NCBI GenBank assembly: GCA_007988785.1
Contig: BJUU01000022.1
Coordinates: forward strand, 1 to 41,805
DNA from: Agrococcus baldri
GTDB taxonomy: Bacteria; Actinomycetota; Actinomycetes; Actinomycetales; Microbacteriaceae
Length of the DNA: 41,805 nucleotides
Direction: 5' to 3'
Of the stretch, positions 33,305-39,907 are shown piece by piece (within the stretch, counting starts at the first letter, position 1; each line of letters begins with the position of its first letter). A model generated the notes under the pieces. The model saw only the letters and a list, made by a program, of their open reading frames with translations. It did no database searches and was not told the origin of the DNA. Both the position numbers and the translations under genes were made by a program.

Positions 33305-33487
33305 ATGAGTCGCAATGCCTGGGCGGTCATCTGCGCGATCCTCGCCGTCATCATCGCGTGGATCGTCGTCGACCTGGTCTTCAGCCTGCTGTGGTTCATC
33401 GGCAAGCTCGTCATCGTGGCCCTCGTCGCCGTCGTGGTGTTCTTCCTGCTGCGCTCGCTCATCGGCAGGCGGTCGCCGGAGCGCTGA
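33305..33487 (+). CDS. Small membrane protein (60 residues)
   Basis: Encodes two closely spaced hydrophobic helices (AVICAILAVIIAWIVVDLVFSLLWFI and LVIVALVAVVVFFLLRSLI) with a basic end (GRRSPER). Not recognised as a named family. The strong leaderless -10 box and membrane-like composition support it being real. It is convergent with the VOC gene, 40 bp away. Confidence 0.7.
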   Translation: MSRNAWAVICAILAVIIAWIVVDLVFSLLWFIGKLVIVALVAVVVFFLLRSLIGRRSPER

Positions 33488-33527
33488 TGCCCGATAACGA
33501 CGTTTTCGTGATGCGAGCTGACGGCGC

Positions 33528-33917
33528 TCAGCCGGTTCGCTGCACGAGCTGCACCGGGTGTCCGTCGGGGTCGGCGATCCACGCGATGCGCAGATCGGTG
33601 AGCCATGGCTCCGGCGCAGCGAGCGTCGGGATGCCGCGAGCCTCGGTCTCAGCCAGCGCAGCGTCGACGTCGTCGCACCAGAGGATCACGGCGGCTCGCT
33701 GGCCATGGTCCACGGGCGCCAGGCCGTGGTCGTCACGGGTCGAGGCGATGGAGGCGATGCCGAAGCGCATCCCGTCGAGCTCGAGATCGACATGGATGGG
33801 CGCGCCGAGCGCAGGCGTGCGGAATCGTTCGGCGAAGCCGAACGCGCGATAGAAGGCCGCGGCGCGCTCGACATCGGCGCTGAACAGGATCACCTGCGGA
33901 TCGCCGAACGTCACCAT
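33528..33917 (-). CDS. VOC-superfamily (glyoxalase-like) protein
   Basis: A 129-residue vicinal-oxygen-chelate protein with two beta-alpha-beta-beta-beta modules (VILFSADVERAAAFYRAFGF ... and VILWCDDVDAALAETEARGI ... WIADPDGHPVQLVQ). The family includes glyoxalase I, bleomycin-type binders and dioxygenases; the specific role is unknown. Start ATG at 33917 with TAGCGT exactly 6 nt upstream (33924-33929). A small GCTGA/TCAGC dyad (33517-33532) overlaps its stop. Confidence 0.85.
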   Translation of the reverse strand: MVTFGDPQVILFSADVERAAAFYRAFGFAERFRTPALGAPIHVDLELDGMRFGIASIASTRDDHGLAPVDHGQRAAVILWCDDVDAALAETEARGIPTLAAPEPWLTDLRIAWIADPDGHPVQLVQRTG

Positions 33918-33923
33918 GCCGTC

Positions 33924-33929
33924 ACGCTA
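33924..33929 (-). promoter_or_regulatory. Leaderless -10 box of the VOC gene
   Basis: TAGCGT-GACGGC-ATG: consensus TANNNT exactly 6 nt before the start at 33917. Confidence 0.6.
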
Positions 33930-34445
33930 CGCGGCATGCCGGCGCACAGCACCGGCCCGGCCGGTGGACGATCGATCACGTGCCCGTCTGCGCGAACCAC
34001 CACAGCGCCGATAATGCACATTATGTCGGATAAAGTTGATACCGAAGCTTCGGCCCCACTCTCCCTGGGACCCAAGTCGGCAAACAGATCCCATCAAAAC
34101 CCGCTCCTGACCGGGCGTTTTCCGCGTAGGGTCGGACACCGGCCTACGGGCGCCACTCTGGGTTGATGCAAATAATGAACCAACCGGAAGGGTTCCCGAC
34201 GGGCACTTTCGCACTAGTTGTTGCAAAGTGTGACCGAATGGTGCAGATCCTGGTTGCACGATCAATGTCCAGCGCTCGTACCTGTCCTGCGCCACGTTGA
34301 CATCCGGGGTGCCCCAGCCAAGGTGGGCACGCAGCCCACAACCCACTTGGTTCCGGCTCCGCTGGCTACACCGCAGTGATTCGTCACGGAGCTCGCGAGT
34401 GGGTTGCTAGTGTCTCCAGACCCGTTCACCGCGTGTCGGGATCGC
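33930..34445. other. Non-coding junction at the left edge of the metal cassette
   Basis: About 515 bp with no supportable gene, AT-richer than the core region to its left. It holds a dyad ATAATG-CA-CATTAT (34011-34024) and repeat copy A (34035-34179). The rest (34180-34445) has reading frames on the minus strand that I do not recognise and cannot distinguish from chance or decayed sequence. Confidence 0.6.
34035..34179 (+). repeat. Direct repeat copy A (left boundary of the metal cassette)
   Basis: 145-bp non-coding sequence matching copy B at 38129-38272 in the same orientation. Hand alignment gives about 19 mismatches and one gap, roughly 86% identity. Both copies begin GTTGATACCGAAGC and end GGTTGATGCAAATAATGAA. 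I see no transposase; it may be a solo element end or an integration remnant. Confidence 0.85.
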
Positions 34446-35132
34446 CTACTCCGCCAGCGCCGCCTGGATCGCCGTCTCGATGTCGCTTTCCTGCGACAGC
34501 TCGAGCCGCTCCCCGTCGACGAAGATCGTCGGTGTTCGGTCGACGCCGAGTGCGACGCCGGCCTGGAAGTCTTGCTCGACGCGGGCCAGCGTGGCGGGGT
34601 CCGCGACGCCAGCGTCGTATACGGCCATATCGAGGCCGAGTTCCTGCGCGTAGCCGCGGAAACGGTCGGCCTCGGACTCTCGCCCCTCTCCCCACTCCGA
34701 TTGCGTCTCGAACATACGCTGATACATCGCCTCGAACGCTCCCTGCTGAGCGGCCGTCTCAACGGCGACGGCTGCGTTGCCGGAGTTAAAATGACCCGGC
34801 AGCGGGAAGTACCGAACGGCGAACGTCACCTCGCCGTCGTACTCCCCACGGAGCTCTTCCATAACGGGGTACACGGCGCCGCACACTTCACACTCGAAGT
34901 CGAGGAATTCAACCACCACCGGGGCGTCTGGACCTGCGTCGTCCAAAATGAGCGTGGATTCATCCACAAGCGGCGGTAGGGCAGTCGGTGACACGGCAGA
35001 ATCCGTCGATTCGTCACTCGTGAGCGACGGATCGCTGCTCTCCCAAGGCCGCACGGTGAGCAGCAGTGCAATAACAAGCACCGCCACAGCCGCGGCGAGG
35101 ATCAAGACTGTCACGACGGGACGGGTACGCAC
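34446..35132 (-). CDS. Membrane-anchored DsbA/thioredoxin-like disulfide oxidoreductase
   Basis: A 228-residue protein: short basic N-terminus, one membrane helix (VVTVLILAAAVAVLVIALLLTV), acidic Ser/Thr-rich linker, then a DsbA-like domain outside the cell. The active site is CEVC in FLDFECEVCGAVYP, and the cis-Pro loop is in RTPTIFVDG. Family members form or isomerise disulfides in exported proteins. The GTG at 35132 is chosen because TAGCGT ends 7 nt upstream (leaderless spacing); GTG at 35141 is the alternative. It is divergent from cmtR with about 100 bp between starts, which suggests joint metal control, an inference. Confidence 0.85.
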   Translation of the reverse strand: MRTRPVVTVLILAAAVAVLVIALLLTVRPWESSDPSLTSDESTDSAVSPTALPPLVDESTLILDDAGPDAPVVVEFLDFECEVCGAVYPVMEELRGEYDGEVTFAVRYFPLPGHFNSGNAAVAVETAAQQGAFEAMYQRMFETQSEWGEGRESEADRFRGYAQELGLDMAVYDAGVADPATLARVEQDFQAGVALGVDRTPTIFVDGERLELSQESDIETAIQAALAE

Positions 35133-35139
35133 GCTCCTC

Positions 35140-35145
35140 ACGCTA
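35140..35145 (-). promoter_or_regulatory. Putative leaderless -10 box of the DsbA-like gene
   Basis: TAGCGT-GAGGAGC-GTG: TANNNT with 7-nt spacing to the start at 35132. It is about 75 bp from the cmtR operator. Confidence 0.45.
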
Positions 35146-35219
35146 CCCGTCGACTCGTGCTTGCCTGACGCGCGCCCCCCCTCCACACAACCACGACATC
35201 GACGCGACAGCGCACGCTG

Positions 35220-35242
35220 TATAGTCAGTGTGTGCTGACTAT
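35220..35242. promoter_or_regulatory. cmtR promoter and overlapping operator palindrome
   Basis: TATAGT (35220-35225) is a consensus -10 exactly 6 nt before the cmtR GTG at 35232. A perfect 8-bp dyad, ATAGTCAG-N6-CTGACTAT (35221-35242), covers the -10 box, the transcription start, the start codon and the next codons. ArsR/SmtB repressors such as CmtR bind imperfect dyads of this size, so this is the likely autoregulatory site. Confidence 0.75.
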
Positions 35243-35585
35243 TGCGAATCGACTGGACGTGATGCATCGGCTGGGCAGGGCGATGGCGGACTCGACGCGC
35301 TCACGCATCTTGCTGAGCTTGCTGCAGGGCCCGAACTATCCCGCTGTCCTTGCGAGCGAACTCGAGCTGACACGCTCGAACGTATCGAACCATCTCGCCT
35401 GCCTGCGTGATTGCGGCATCGCCGTGGCCGAGCCTGAGGGCCGCCAGACGCGGTACGAGATCGCCGACCCGCACCTCGCGCGGGCGCTCACTGCGCTGGT
35501 CGAGGTGACGTTGGCTGTCGACGAGCAAGCGCCGTGCCTCGATCCGGAGTGCCCAGTCCCGGGCTGCTGCGAGTCGACCCGATGA
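35232..35585 (+). CDS. cmtR: ArsR-family Cd(II)/Pb(II)-sensing repressor CmtR
   Basis: A 117-residue winged-helix metal sensor. The HTH is LASELELTRSNVSNHLACLRDCG; the match to M. tuberculosis CmtR includes the metal ligands at the very same numbers: Cys57 and Cys61 in the recognition helix and Cys102 in the tail. Three extra cysteines (107, 112, 113) follow in a tail CPVPGCC, which is unusual. CmtR leaves DNA when Cd or Pb binds. Leaderless GTG. It overlaps the transporter gene by 4 nt (ATGA). Confidence 0.92.
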   Translation: MLTIANRLDVMHRLGRAMADSTRSRILLSLLQGPNYPAVLASELELTRSNVSNHLACLRDCGIAVAEPEGRQTRYEIADPHLARALTALVEVTLAVDEQAPCLDPECPVPGCCESTR

Positions 35586-36235
35586 GCGCGGAGGCACTGA
35601 CCGAGGCACGACGGGGCATCCTGCATCGCCGAGTGCGGTTCATTGTCGGCTTCACGATCACCTACAACGTCATCGAGGCGATCGTCGCGATCTGGGCGGG
35701 CTCGATGGCCTCCTCGGCCGCGCTGATCGGGTTCGGGCTCGATTCGATCGTCGAGGTGCTCTCCGCGGCCGCAGTCGCGTGGCAGTTCACGCGCAAGGAT
35801 CCGGAACGGTGGGAGAAGGCCACGGTCCGCGCGATCGGCATTGCGTTCTTCGCTCTCGCCGCGTACGTCATCATCGACGCGGTGCTCACGCTGACCGGGG
35901 TGGAACAGGTCGATCACAGCCCGTTCGGCATCGGCATCGCCACCCTCAGCCTGCTCGTCATGCCGGCTCTGGCCTGGTTCGAGTTCCGCACCGGTCGCGA
36001 GCTCGGTTCACGCAGCGTGCAGGCGGACGCCAAGCAATTGCTTCTGTGCATCTACCTGTCGGGCACGGTGCTCATCGGCCTGTTGCTCAACCTGCTCTTC
36101 GGCTGGATGTGGGCAGATTCCGTGGCTGCACTCATCGTCGCCGGGCTTGCCATCCGCGAAGGCATTGAGGCATGGCGCGGCGACGTCGAATCGCCCTTCG
36201 AAGTCCTGGACGAGCTCGAGGAGAAGGACCTCTAG
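35582..36235 (+). CDS. Cation diffusion facilitator-like heavy-metal transporter
   Basis: A 217-residue membrane protein with about six helices. The CDF-like signatures are FGLDSIVEVLSAAAVAW in helix 2 and ADSVAALIVAGLAIREGIEAW in helix 6. It is shorter than classical CDF proteins because the cytoplasmic C-terminal metal domain is absent, as in a subgroup of actinobacterial transporters next to CmtR. Likely exports Cd/Zn by proton exchange; specificity is inference from the CmtR-CadD context. Confidence 0.85.
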   Translation: MSAEALTEARRGILHRRVRFIVGFTITYNVIEAIVAIWAGSMASSAALIGFGLDSIVEVLSAAAVAWQFTRKDPERWEKATVRAIGIAFFALAAYVIIDAVLTLTGVEQVDHSPFGIGIATLSLLVMPALAWFEFRTGRELGSRSVQADAKQLLLCIYLSGTVLIGLLLNLLFGWMWADSVAALIVAGLAIREGIEAWRGDVESPFEVLDELEEKDL

Positions 36236-36844
36236 ATGCTCGCGACCATTGCCTCCGCGATCGGCATGTTCGCGGCAACCAACATCGACGACATCGTCAT
36301 CCTCACCGTCCTCTTCCTCGCATCGTCTCGCGGTGGGCCGCGGCCCTGGCAGATCGTCCTCGGCCAGTACCTGGGATTCGCGACGCTCGTTGCGATCAGC
36401 GCTGTCGCGGCACTCGGGCTCACGATCATCCCGGACGAGTGGGTCGGCTTCCTCGGCCTCATCCCCCTGCTGATCGGTGTCATCGGACTCATCCGGGGAC
36501 TGCGCGACCGCGACGATGCAGATCCAGACGAGTCGGCGATGAAGAACCTCGGCCTGCTTGGCATCGCCGGAATCACCATCGCGAACGGGGCGGACAACAT
36601 CAGCCTCTACACGCCGGTGTTCCGAACCATCTCGCCCGCGGACACCGCGATCACCATCGTCGTGTTCCTCGCTCTGGTGAGCGTCTGGTGCCTCTTCGGC
36701 AAGCTCATCGGCACGCACAAGGCCGTCACCGAGACGCTCGAGCGGATCGAGCACTGGCTCGTCCCCGCCGTGTTCATCGGCCTCGGCCTGTTCATCCTGA
36801 TCGAATCCGGCGTCATCCCCCGCCTATTCGAGGCACTCGCCTGA
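36236..36844 (+). CDS. cadD: Cadmium resistance transporter CadD
   Basis: A 202-residue membrane protein of the CadD family, first known from staphylococcal plasmids. ATNIDDIVILTVLFL in helix 1 and the internal repeat IANGADNISLYTPVF carry the conserved Asp residues; about five to six helices in total. Starts right after the previous stop codon and its own stop overlaps the lspA ATG, so cmtR, the CDF gene, cadD and lspA are one transcription unit. Confidence 0.92.
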   Translation: MLATIASAIGMFAATNIDDIVILTVLFLASSRGGPRPWQIVLGQYLGFATLVAISAVAALGLTIIPDEWVGFLGLIPLLIGVIGLIRGLRDRDDADPDESAMKNLGLLGIAGITIANGADNISLYTPVFRTISPADTAITIVVFLALVSVWCLFGKLIGTHKAVTETLERIEHWLVPAVFIGLGLFILIESGVIPRLFEALA

Positions 36845-37404
36845 TGTCGACGACTGACAACAGCTCACCAAGTCCCGCGGCAGCACAGGCAGTCGACGCG
36901 GGGGCCGCCATCTCGCCACACACGAGACCTCGACTGTGGAAAGTGACCCTGCTCGGCCACCTCGCCGCGCTCGCCGCCGTCGCGATCGATCAACTCAGCA
37001 AGGTCTGGGCAGAGGCGAACCTCGCTGTCGGCGAGCGTCACCCGCTGCTGGGCGACATGCTCGCGCTGCAGCTCACCTACAATCCGGGCGCAGCATTCTC
37101 GCTCGGCGCCAGCGCAACGCCGCTCATCACCGTCCTCGCCGCTGCGGGCACGATGTTCGCGGCTTGGCTCGCCTGGAGAACCACATCGCTGCCGTGGGCG
37201 CTGAGCCTCGGCCTCATCCTCGGAGGCGCCCTCGGAAACGTCATCGACCGCCTGGCACGACACCCCGGACCCGGCCGTGGCCACGTCGTGGACTTCATCG
37301 CCTACGCCGACTGGTTCATCGGAAATCTCGCAGACGTGTTCGTATTCGGCGGTCTGACGCTCTGCATCGCCTTCGCCTTCATGGGTAAGTCCATGCGGCC
37401 CTAA
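36844..37404 (+). CDS. lspA: Accessory lipoprotein signal peptidase
   Basis: A 186-residue aspartic signal peptidase II that cleaves before the lipobox Cys. Catalytic Asp135 (GNVIDR) and Asp164 (NLADVFVF) are present; four membrane helices after a ~30-residue polar N-terminus. The housekeeping lspA usually lies elsewhere in the chromosome, so this is probably a second, cassette-borne copy. LspA-like proteins also accompany lead and cadmium operons in other bacteria (for example the pbr system). Coupled to cadD. Confidence 0.9.
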   Translation: MSTTDNSSPSPAAAQAVDAGAAISPHTRPRLWKVTLLGHLAALAAVAIDQLSKVWAEANLAVGERHPLLGDMLALQLTYNPGAAFSLGASATPLITVLAAAGTMFAAWLAWRTTSLPWALSLGLILGGALGNVIDRLARHPGPGRGHVVDFIAYADWFIGNLADVFVFGGLTLCIAFAFMGKSMRP

Positions 37405-37536
37405 CCCTCAGCACGCCGCTGTGGAGCGCTCGACCGCCGAATCCAGTCATGAGAAGACTGCGGCGACCCCGCCGCTTCCCCAACCCCGCCCGATCGGCTG
37501 CGGTGAACACATCGATCACCGAACAGCGCGCGCTCG

Positions 37537-37565
37537 TTGACATCAGTCCAGCGAGTCGACACGAT
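37537..37565 (+). promoter_or_regulatory. Candidate promoter of the thioredoxin-fold gene
   Basis: TTGACA (37537-37542), 17-nt spacer, CACGAT (37560-37565). The -35 is a perfect consensus. It gives a ~30-nt leader before the start at 37602, suggesting expression separate from the cad unit. Confidence 0.5.
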
Positions 37566-37601
37566 CGGTGCTACTCAGCGAGCACGACTAATGGAGACCG
37601 A

Positions 37602-37913
37602 ATGATGAACTTCGAAGTCCTCACCATCGAGGGCTGCCCCCATGGCGCGGAGGCAACGCGGCGCCTAGAAGCAGCGCTCGCCGCCGACGGCAGGGCCGCC
37701 GCGGTGCTACAGCGAAGCATCACGACTGCAGCCGACGCCTCGTCAACCGCGTTCGCAGGCTCCCCCACGATCACGTTCGCAGGCCGGGATCTCTTCCCGA
37801 GCGACGGCCGGACGAGCGCTCTCGCATGCCGCGTCTACGCAACTCCAGCTGGTCTCGCCAGCGCCCCGACAGTCGAGCAACTGCGGGTAGCGATCGGAGA
37901 ACTCCCTGGCTAA
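37602..37913 (+). CDS. Small thioredoxin-fold protein ('DF family'-like)
   Basis: A 103-residue protein: FEVLTIEGCPHGAEATRRLEAAL at the start, then GSPTITFAGRDLFPSDG and CRVYATPAGLASAPTVEQLRVAI. This pattern resembles small actinobacterial thioredoxin-like proteins found near mercury and other metal genes; usual members have a Cys pair in the VxxCPN region, while here only one Cys is in that motif. ATG at 37602 with GGAG 6 nt upstream. Assignment to the family is from memory of its pattern, not search. Confidence 0.7.
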   Translation: MMNFEVLTIEGCPHGAEATRRLEAALAADGRAAAVLQRSITTAADASSTAFAGSPTITFAGRDLFPSDGRTSALACRVYATPAGLASAPTVEQLRVAIGELPG

Positions 37914-38052
37914 TGCACGCGTCCGATGCTCCTGCTGCGGCAAGGAGTATCCACGTCGGAACGTCCACGCACTCGAGGTGTCAGGGGCATTCATCTGCCG
38001 CCGCTGCGGCCTCTGGGTCGCGCTCCGTCCTCGCGGCGATCGGATCGACTAG
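37906..38052 (+). other. Zinc-ribbon reading frame without a recognisable start
   Basis: A short open frame ending at TAG 38050-38052 reads RCSCCGKEYPRRNVHAL, then ICRRCGLWVAL. Two CxxC knuckles spaced like a zinc ribbon are unlikely by chance. The only upstream codons in frame before a stop at 37888 offer no ATG, GTG or TTG; a CTG at 37906 overlaps the previous gene's end. It may be a decayed gene, a frameshifted extension of the previous gene, or use a rare start. Confidence 0.45.
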
Positions 38053-38472
38053 CAGCGCGGCATTACGCGCGCATCGCGGCCGACGCAGCAGCTCACGACC
38101 TATGTTGATATCCCCGATATCCAGTCGAGTTGATACCGAAGCTCCGGCCCCACACCCCCTGAGGCCCAAGTTGGCAACCAAATCCCATCAAAACCTGCTC
38201 CTGACCGGGCATTTCCGCGCAGGAGCGGACGCCGGCCGACGGACGCCGCTCCTGGTTGATGCAAATAATGAAACATCTGAAACCGACCTCGACTGTGTGA
38301 ATTGTGGCCTGGAGGCCGATCATTGACGTCACCGAATAGCCAGACTGCGTGGCGGTTCACCGTGAAGTGAAGCATGAACGTTGCTATCGTTTGCTCGATC
38401 GTGTCATGACCGCGGCGATGACCGTGGCCGACGGCGGACGATGCAGCGGCCAAGCTGCGAGACGGGAAAACG
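38053..38472. other. Non-coding region at the right edge of the metal cassette
   Basis: 420 bp without a supportable gene. It holds GATATC-CCC-GATATC (38107-38121), repeat copy B, and, before the M23 gene, a possible promoter with TATCGT (about 95 bp upstream of the start) and weak -35 GTGAAG. Nothing else is recognised. Confidence 0.5.
38129..38272 (+). repeat. Direct repeat copy B (right boundary of the metal cassette)
   Basis: 144-bp sequence in direct orientation to copy A, about 86% identical by hand alignment. Homology stops sharply at both ends in the same places as in copy A. Confidence 0.85.
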
Positions 38473-39843
38473 ATGGCCCAGCCCGACCCGGCCGGTCGAG
38501 CCCGCTCGCGCTGGCGTAGCCTCCAACTCGGCGCCGCGGCCACGGTCGCCATCGGCGCCTTGATCGCGACTCTGATCGCCCCAGGCGCGCCACGGGCAGA
38601 GGCCGTCGACGAGTACGGCTTCCCCACCTGGGCAGAGGTCGAGGCCGCTCGCGGCAACGTGAGCGCCAAGAACCAGCAGATCAGCGAGATCCGCGCGCTC
38701 ATCTCACAGCTCGAGAGCGACGCCGACAACGCGCAGTCGCTCGCCGATCAGCGCGCGGCGGAGGCAATCGAGGTGCAGCGCGTCTATGACGAGGCCGTCG
38801 CGGCGGCCGAGCGCCTCCAGCAGCAGGCCGACGAGGCATCGGCGAGCGCCGAGCAGTCGCAGTTGGCGGCCGGGCAGCTCGCCGCACAGCTCGCACGCTC
38901 TGGCGGCACCGGCGACATGAGTGCCGAGCTGTTCGCCAACCCCGGCTCAGCCGATGACTGGCTGCATCAGCTCGACATGATGGACCGCGTCGCAGGTACC
39001 GCCGACTCCCTTTACGAGCGGGCGCAGCAGGACGCGAACGCGGCACAGGCGCTACAAGATCAAGCAGCGGTCGCCCGCGACGCGCTGCACGAGATGAAAG
39101 TAGCGGCCGACGAGGCCTACGCGACCGCGCAGGCCGCCGCGATCGCGGCACAAGAGGCGGTCGTTGCGCAGCAGGAGCACCGCGCCGAGCTCGACGCACA
39201 GCTCGCGGTGCTGATCGAGAACCGGGCTGCGACCGAGGAGGACTACCGGGCTGGCCAGGCGCATCGTGCATGGCTGGCCGAGCAGGAGCGGCTTCGGCGC
39301 GAGCGCGAGGCGCGGGAGCGCGAGGAGGCTCGCCAGCGTGCGCTCGAGGAGCAGCGCAGGCTGGCCGAGGCCGCTCGCGAATCCGGAGGCAGCGGTGGCG
39401 GTGGTGCCGTGCCTGTCGCGCCGACTCCGAGCAGCGGCTGGCAGACGCCGCTCTATGGTCGCTTCACCTCCGCATACGGCATGCGTAACGATCCGCTCGG
39501 CCGGCTCGGCCGCAAGTTGCATGCCGGCGTCGATATCGCGGCCGGCTGCGGCGCTCCGATCTACGCGGCTGCGGACGGCGTCGTCACGCTGCGTTCACGT
39601 GACACCTATGGTGCGAACATGCTGTACATCGATCATGGCGGCGGCGTCAGGACCGAGTATTACCACATGATGCAGCCCGCCGGTGTGGCGCCCGGCCAGC
39701 GCGTACAAGCCGGTCAGGTCGTCGCATATGAGGGCAGGACCGGCTACGTGACCGGCTGCCACCTGCACTTCCAACTCCGCGTCGGAGGCACGCTTGTGAA
39801 TCCCGAATCGTTCCTGAACGCACGAGGCGTGTACCTGCGCTGA
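38473..39843 (+). CDS. M23-family murein endopeptidase with coiled coil
   Basis: A 456-residue exported protein. N-terminal hydrophobic segment (about residues 20-38, ending APRAEAV), then a long Ala/Gln/Glu-rich coiled coil (about 55-310) like EnvC/RipC-type proteins, a Gly/Ser-rich linker, and a LytM/M23 domain (about 325-450). Zinc ligands are His350 and Asp354 in HAGVDIA and His432 in HLHFQL, with His430 catalytic. It should cut peptidoglycan cross-bridges. The coiled coil often acts in regulation by FtsEX; no ftsEX is in the window. Convergent with a second M23 gene. Confidence 0.88.
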   Translation: MAQPDPAGRARSRWRSLQLGAAATVAIGALIATLIAPGAPRAEAVDEYGFPTWAEVEAARGNVSAKNQQISEIRALISQLESDADNAQSLADQRAAEAIEVQRVYDEAVAAAERLQQQADEASASAEQSQLAAGQLAAQLARSGGTGDMSAELFANPGSADDWLHQLDMMDRVAGTADSLYERAQQDANAAQALQDQAAVARDALHEMKVAADEAYATAQAAAIAAQEAVVAQQEHRAELDAQLAVLIENRAATEEDYRAGQAHRAWLAEQERLRREREAREREEARQRALEEQRRLAEAARESGGSGGGGAVPVAPTPSSGWQTPLYGRFTSAYGMRNDPLGRLGRKLHAGVDIAAGCGAPIYAAADGVVTLRSRDTYGANMLYIDHGGGVRTEYYHMMQPAGVAPGQRVQAGQVVAYEGRTGYVTGCHLHFQLRVGGTLVNPESFLNARGVYLR

Positions 39844-39907
39844 CGGGCATCGTGGTGCCAGTCGGGCCGCGGTCGCCCAGGACACTGCCGTCGCCCTAGG
39901 GTTCGTA

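Noticed and set aside
33927-34346. Reverse frame of 139 codons across repeat copy A
   Set aside because: The shared part with copy B is not kept in one reading frame (a 1-bp gap shifts it) and no family is recognised, so the repeat is treated as non-coding.
37826-38326. Forward frame of 166 codons across the zinc-ribbon frame and copy B
   Set aside because: Ser/Arg/Ala-rich without motifs; the alternative frame gives CxxC knuckles.
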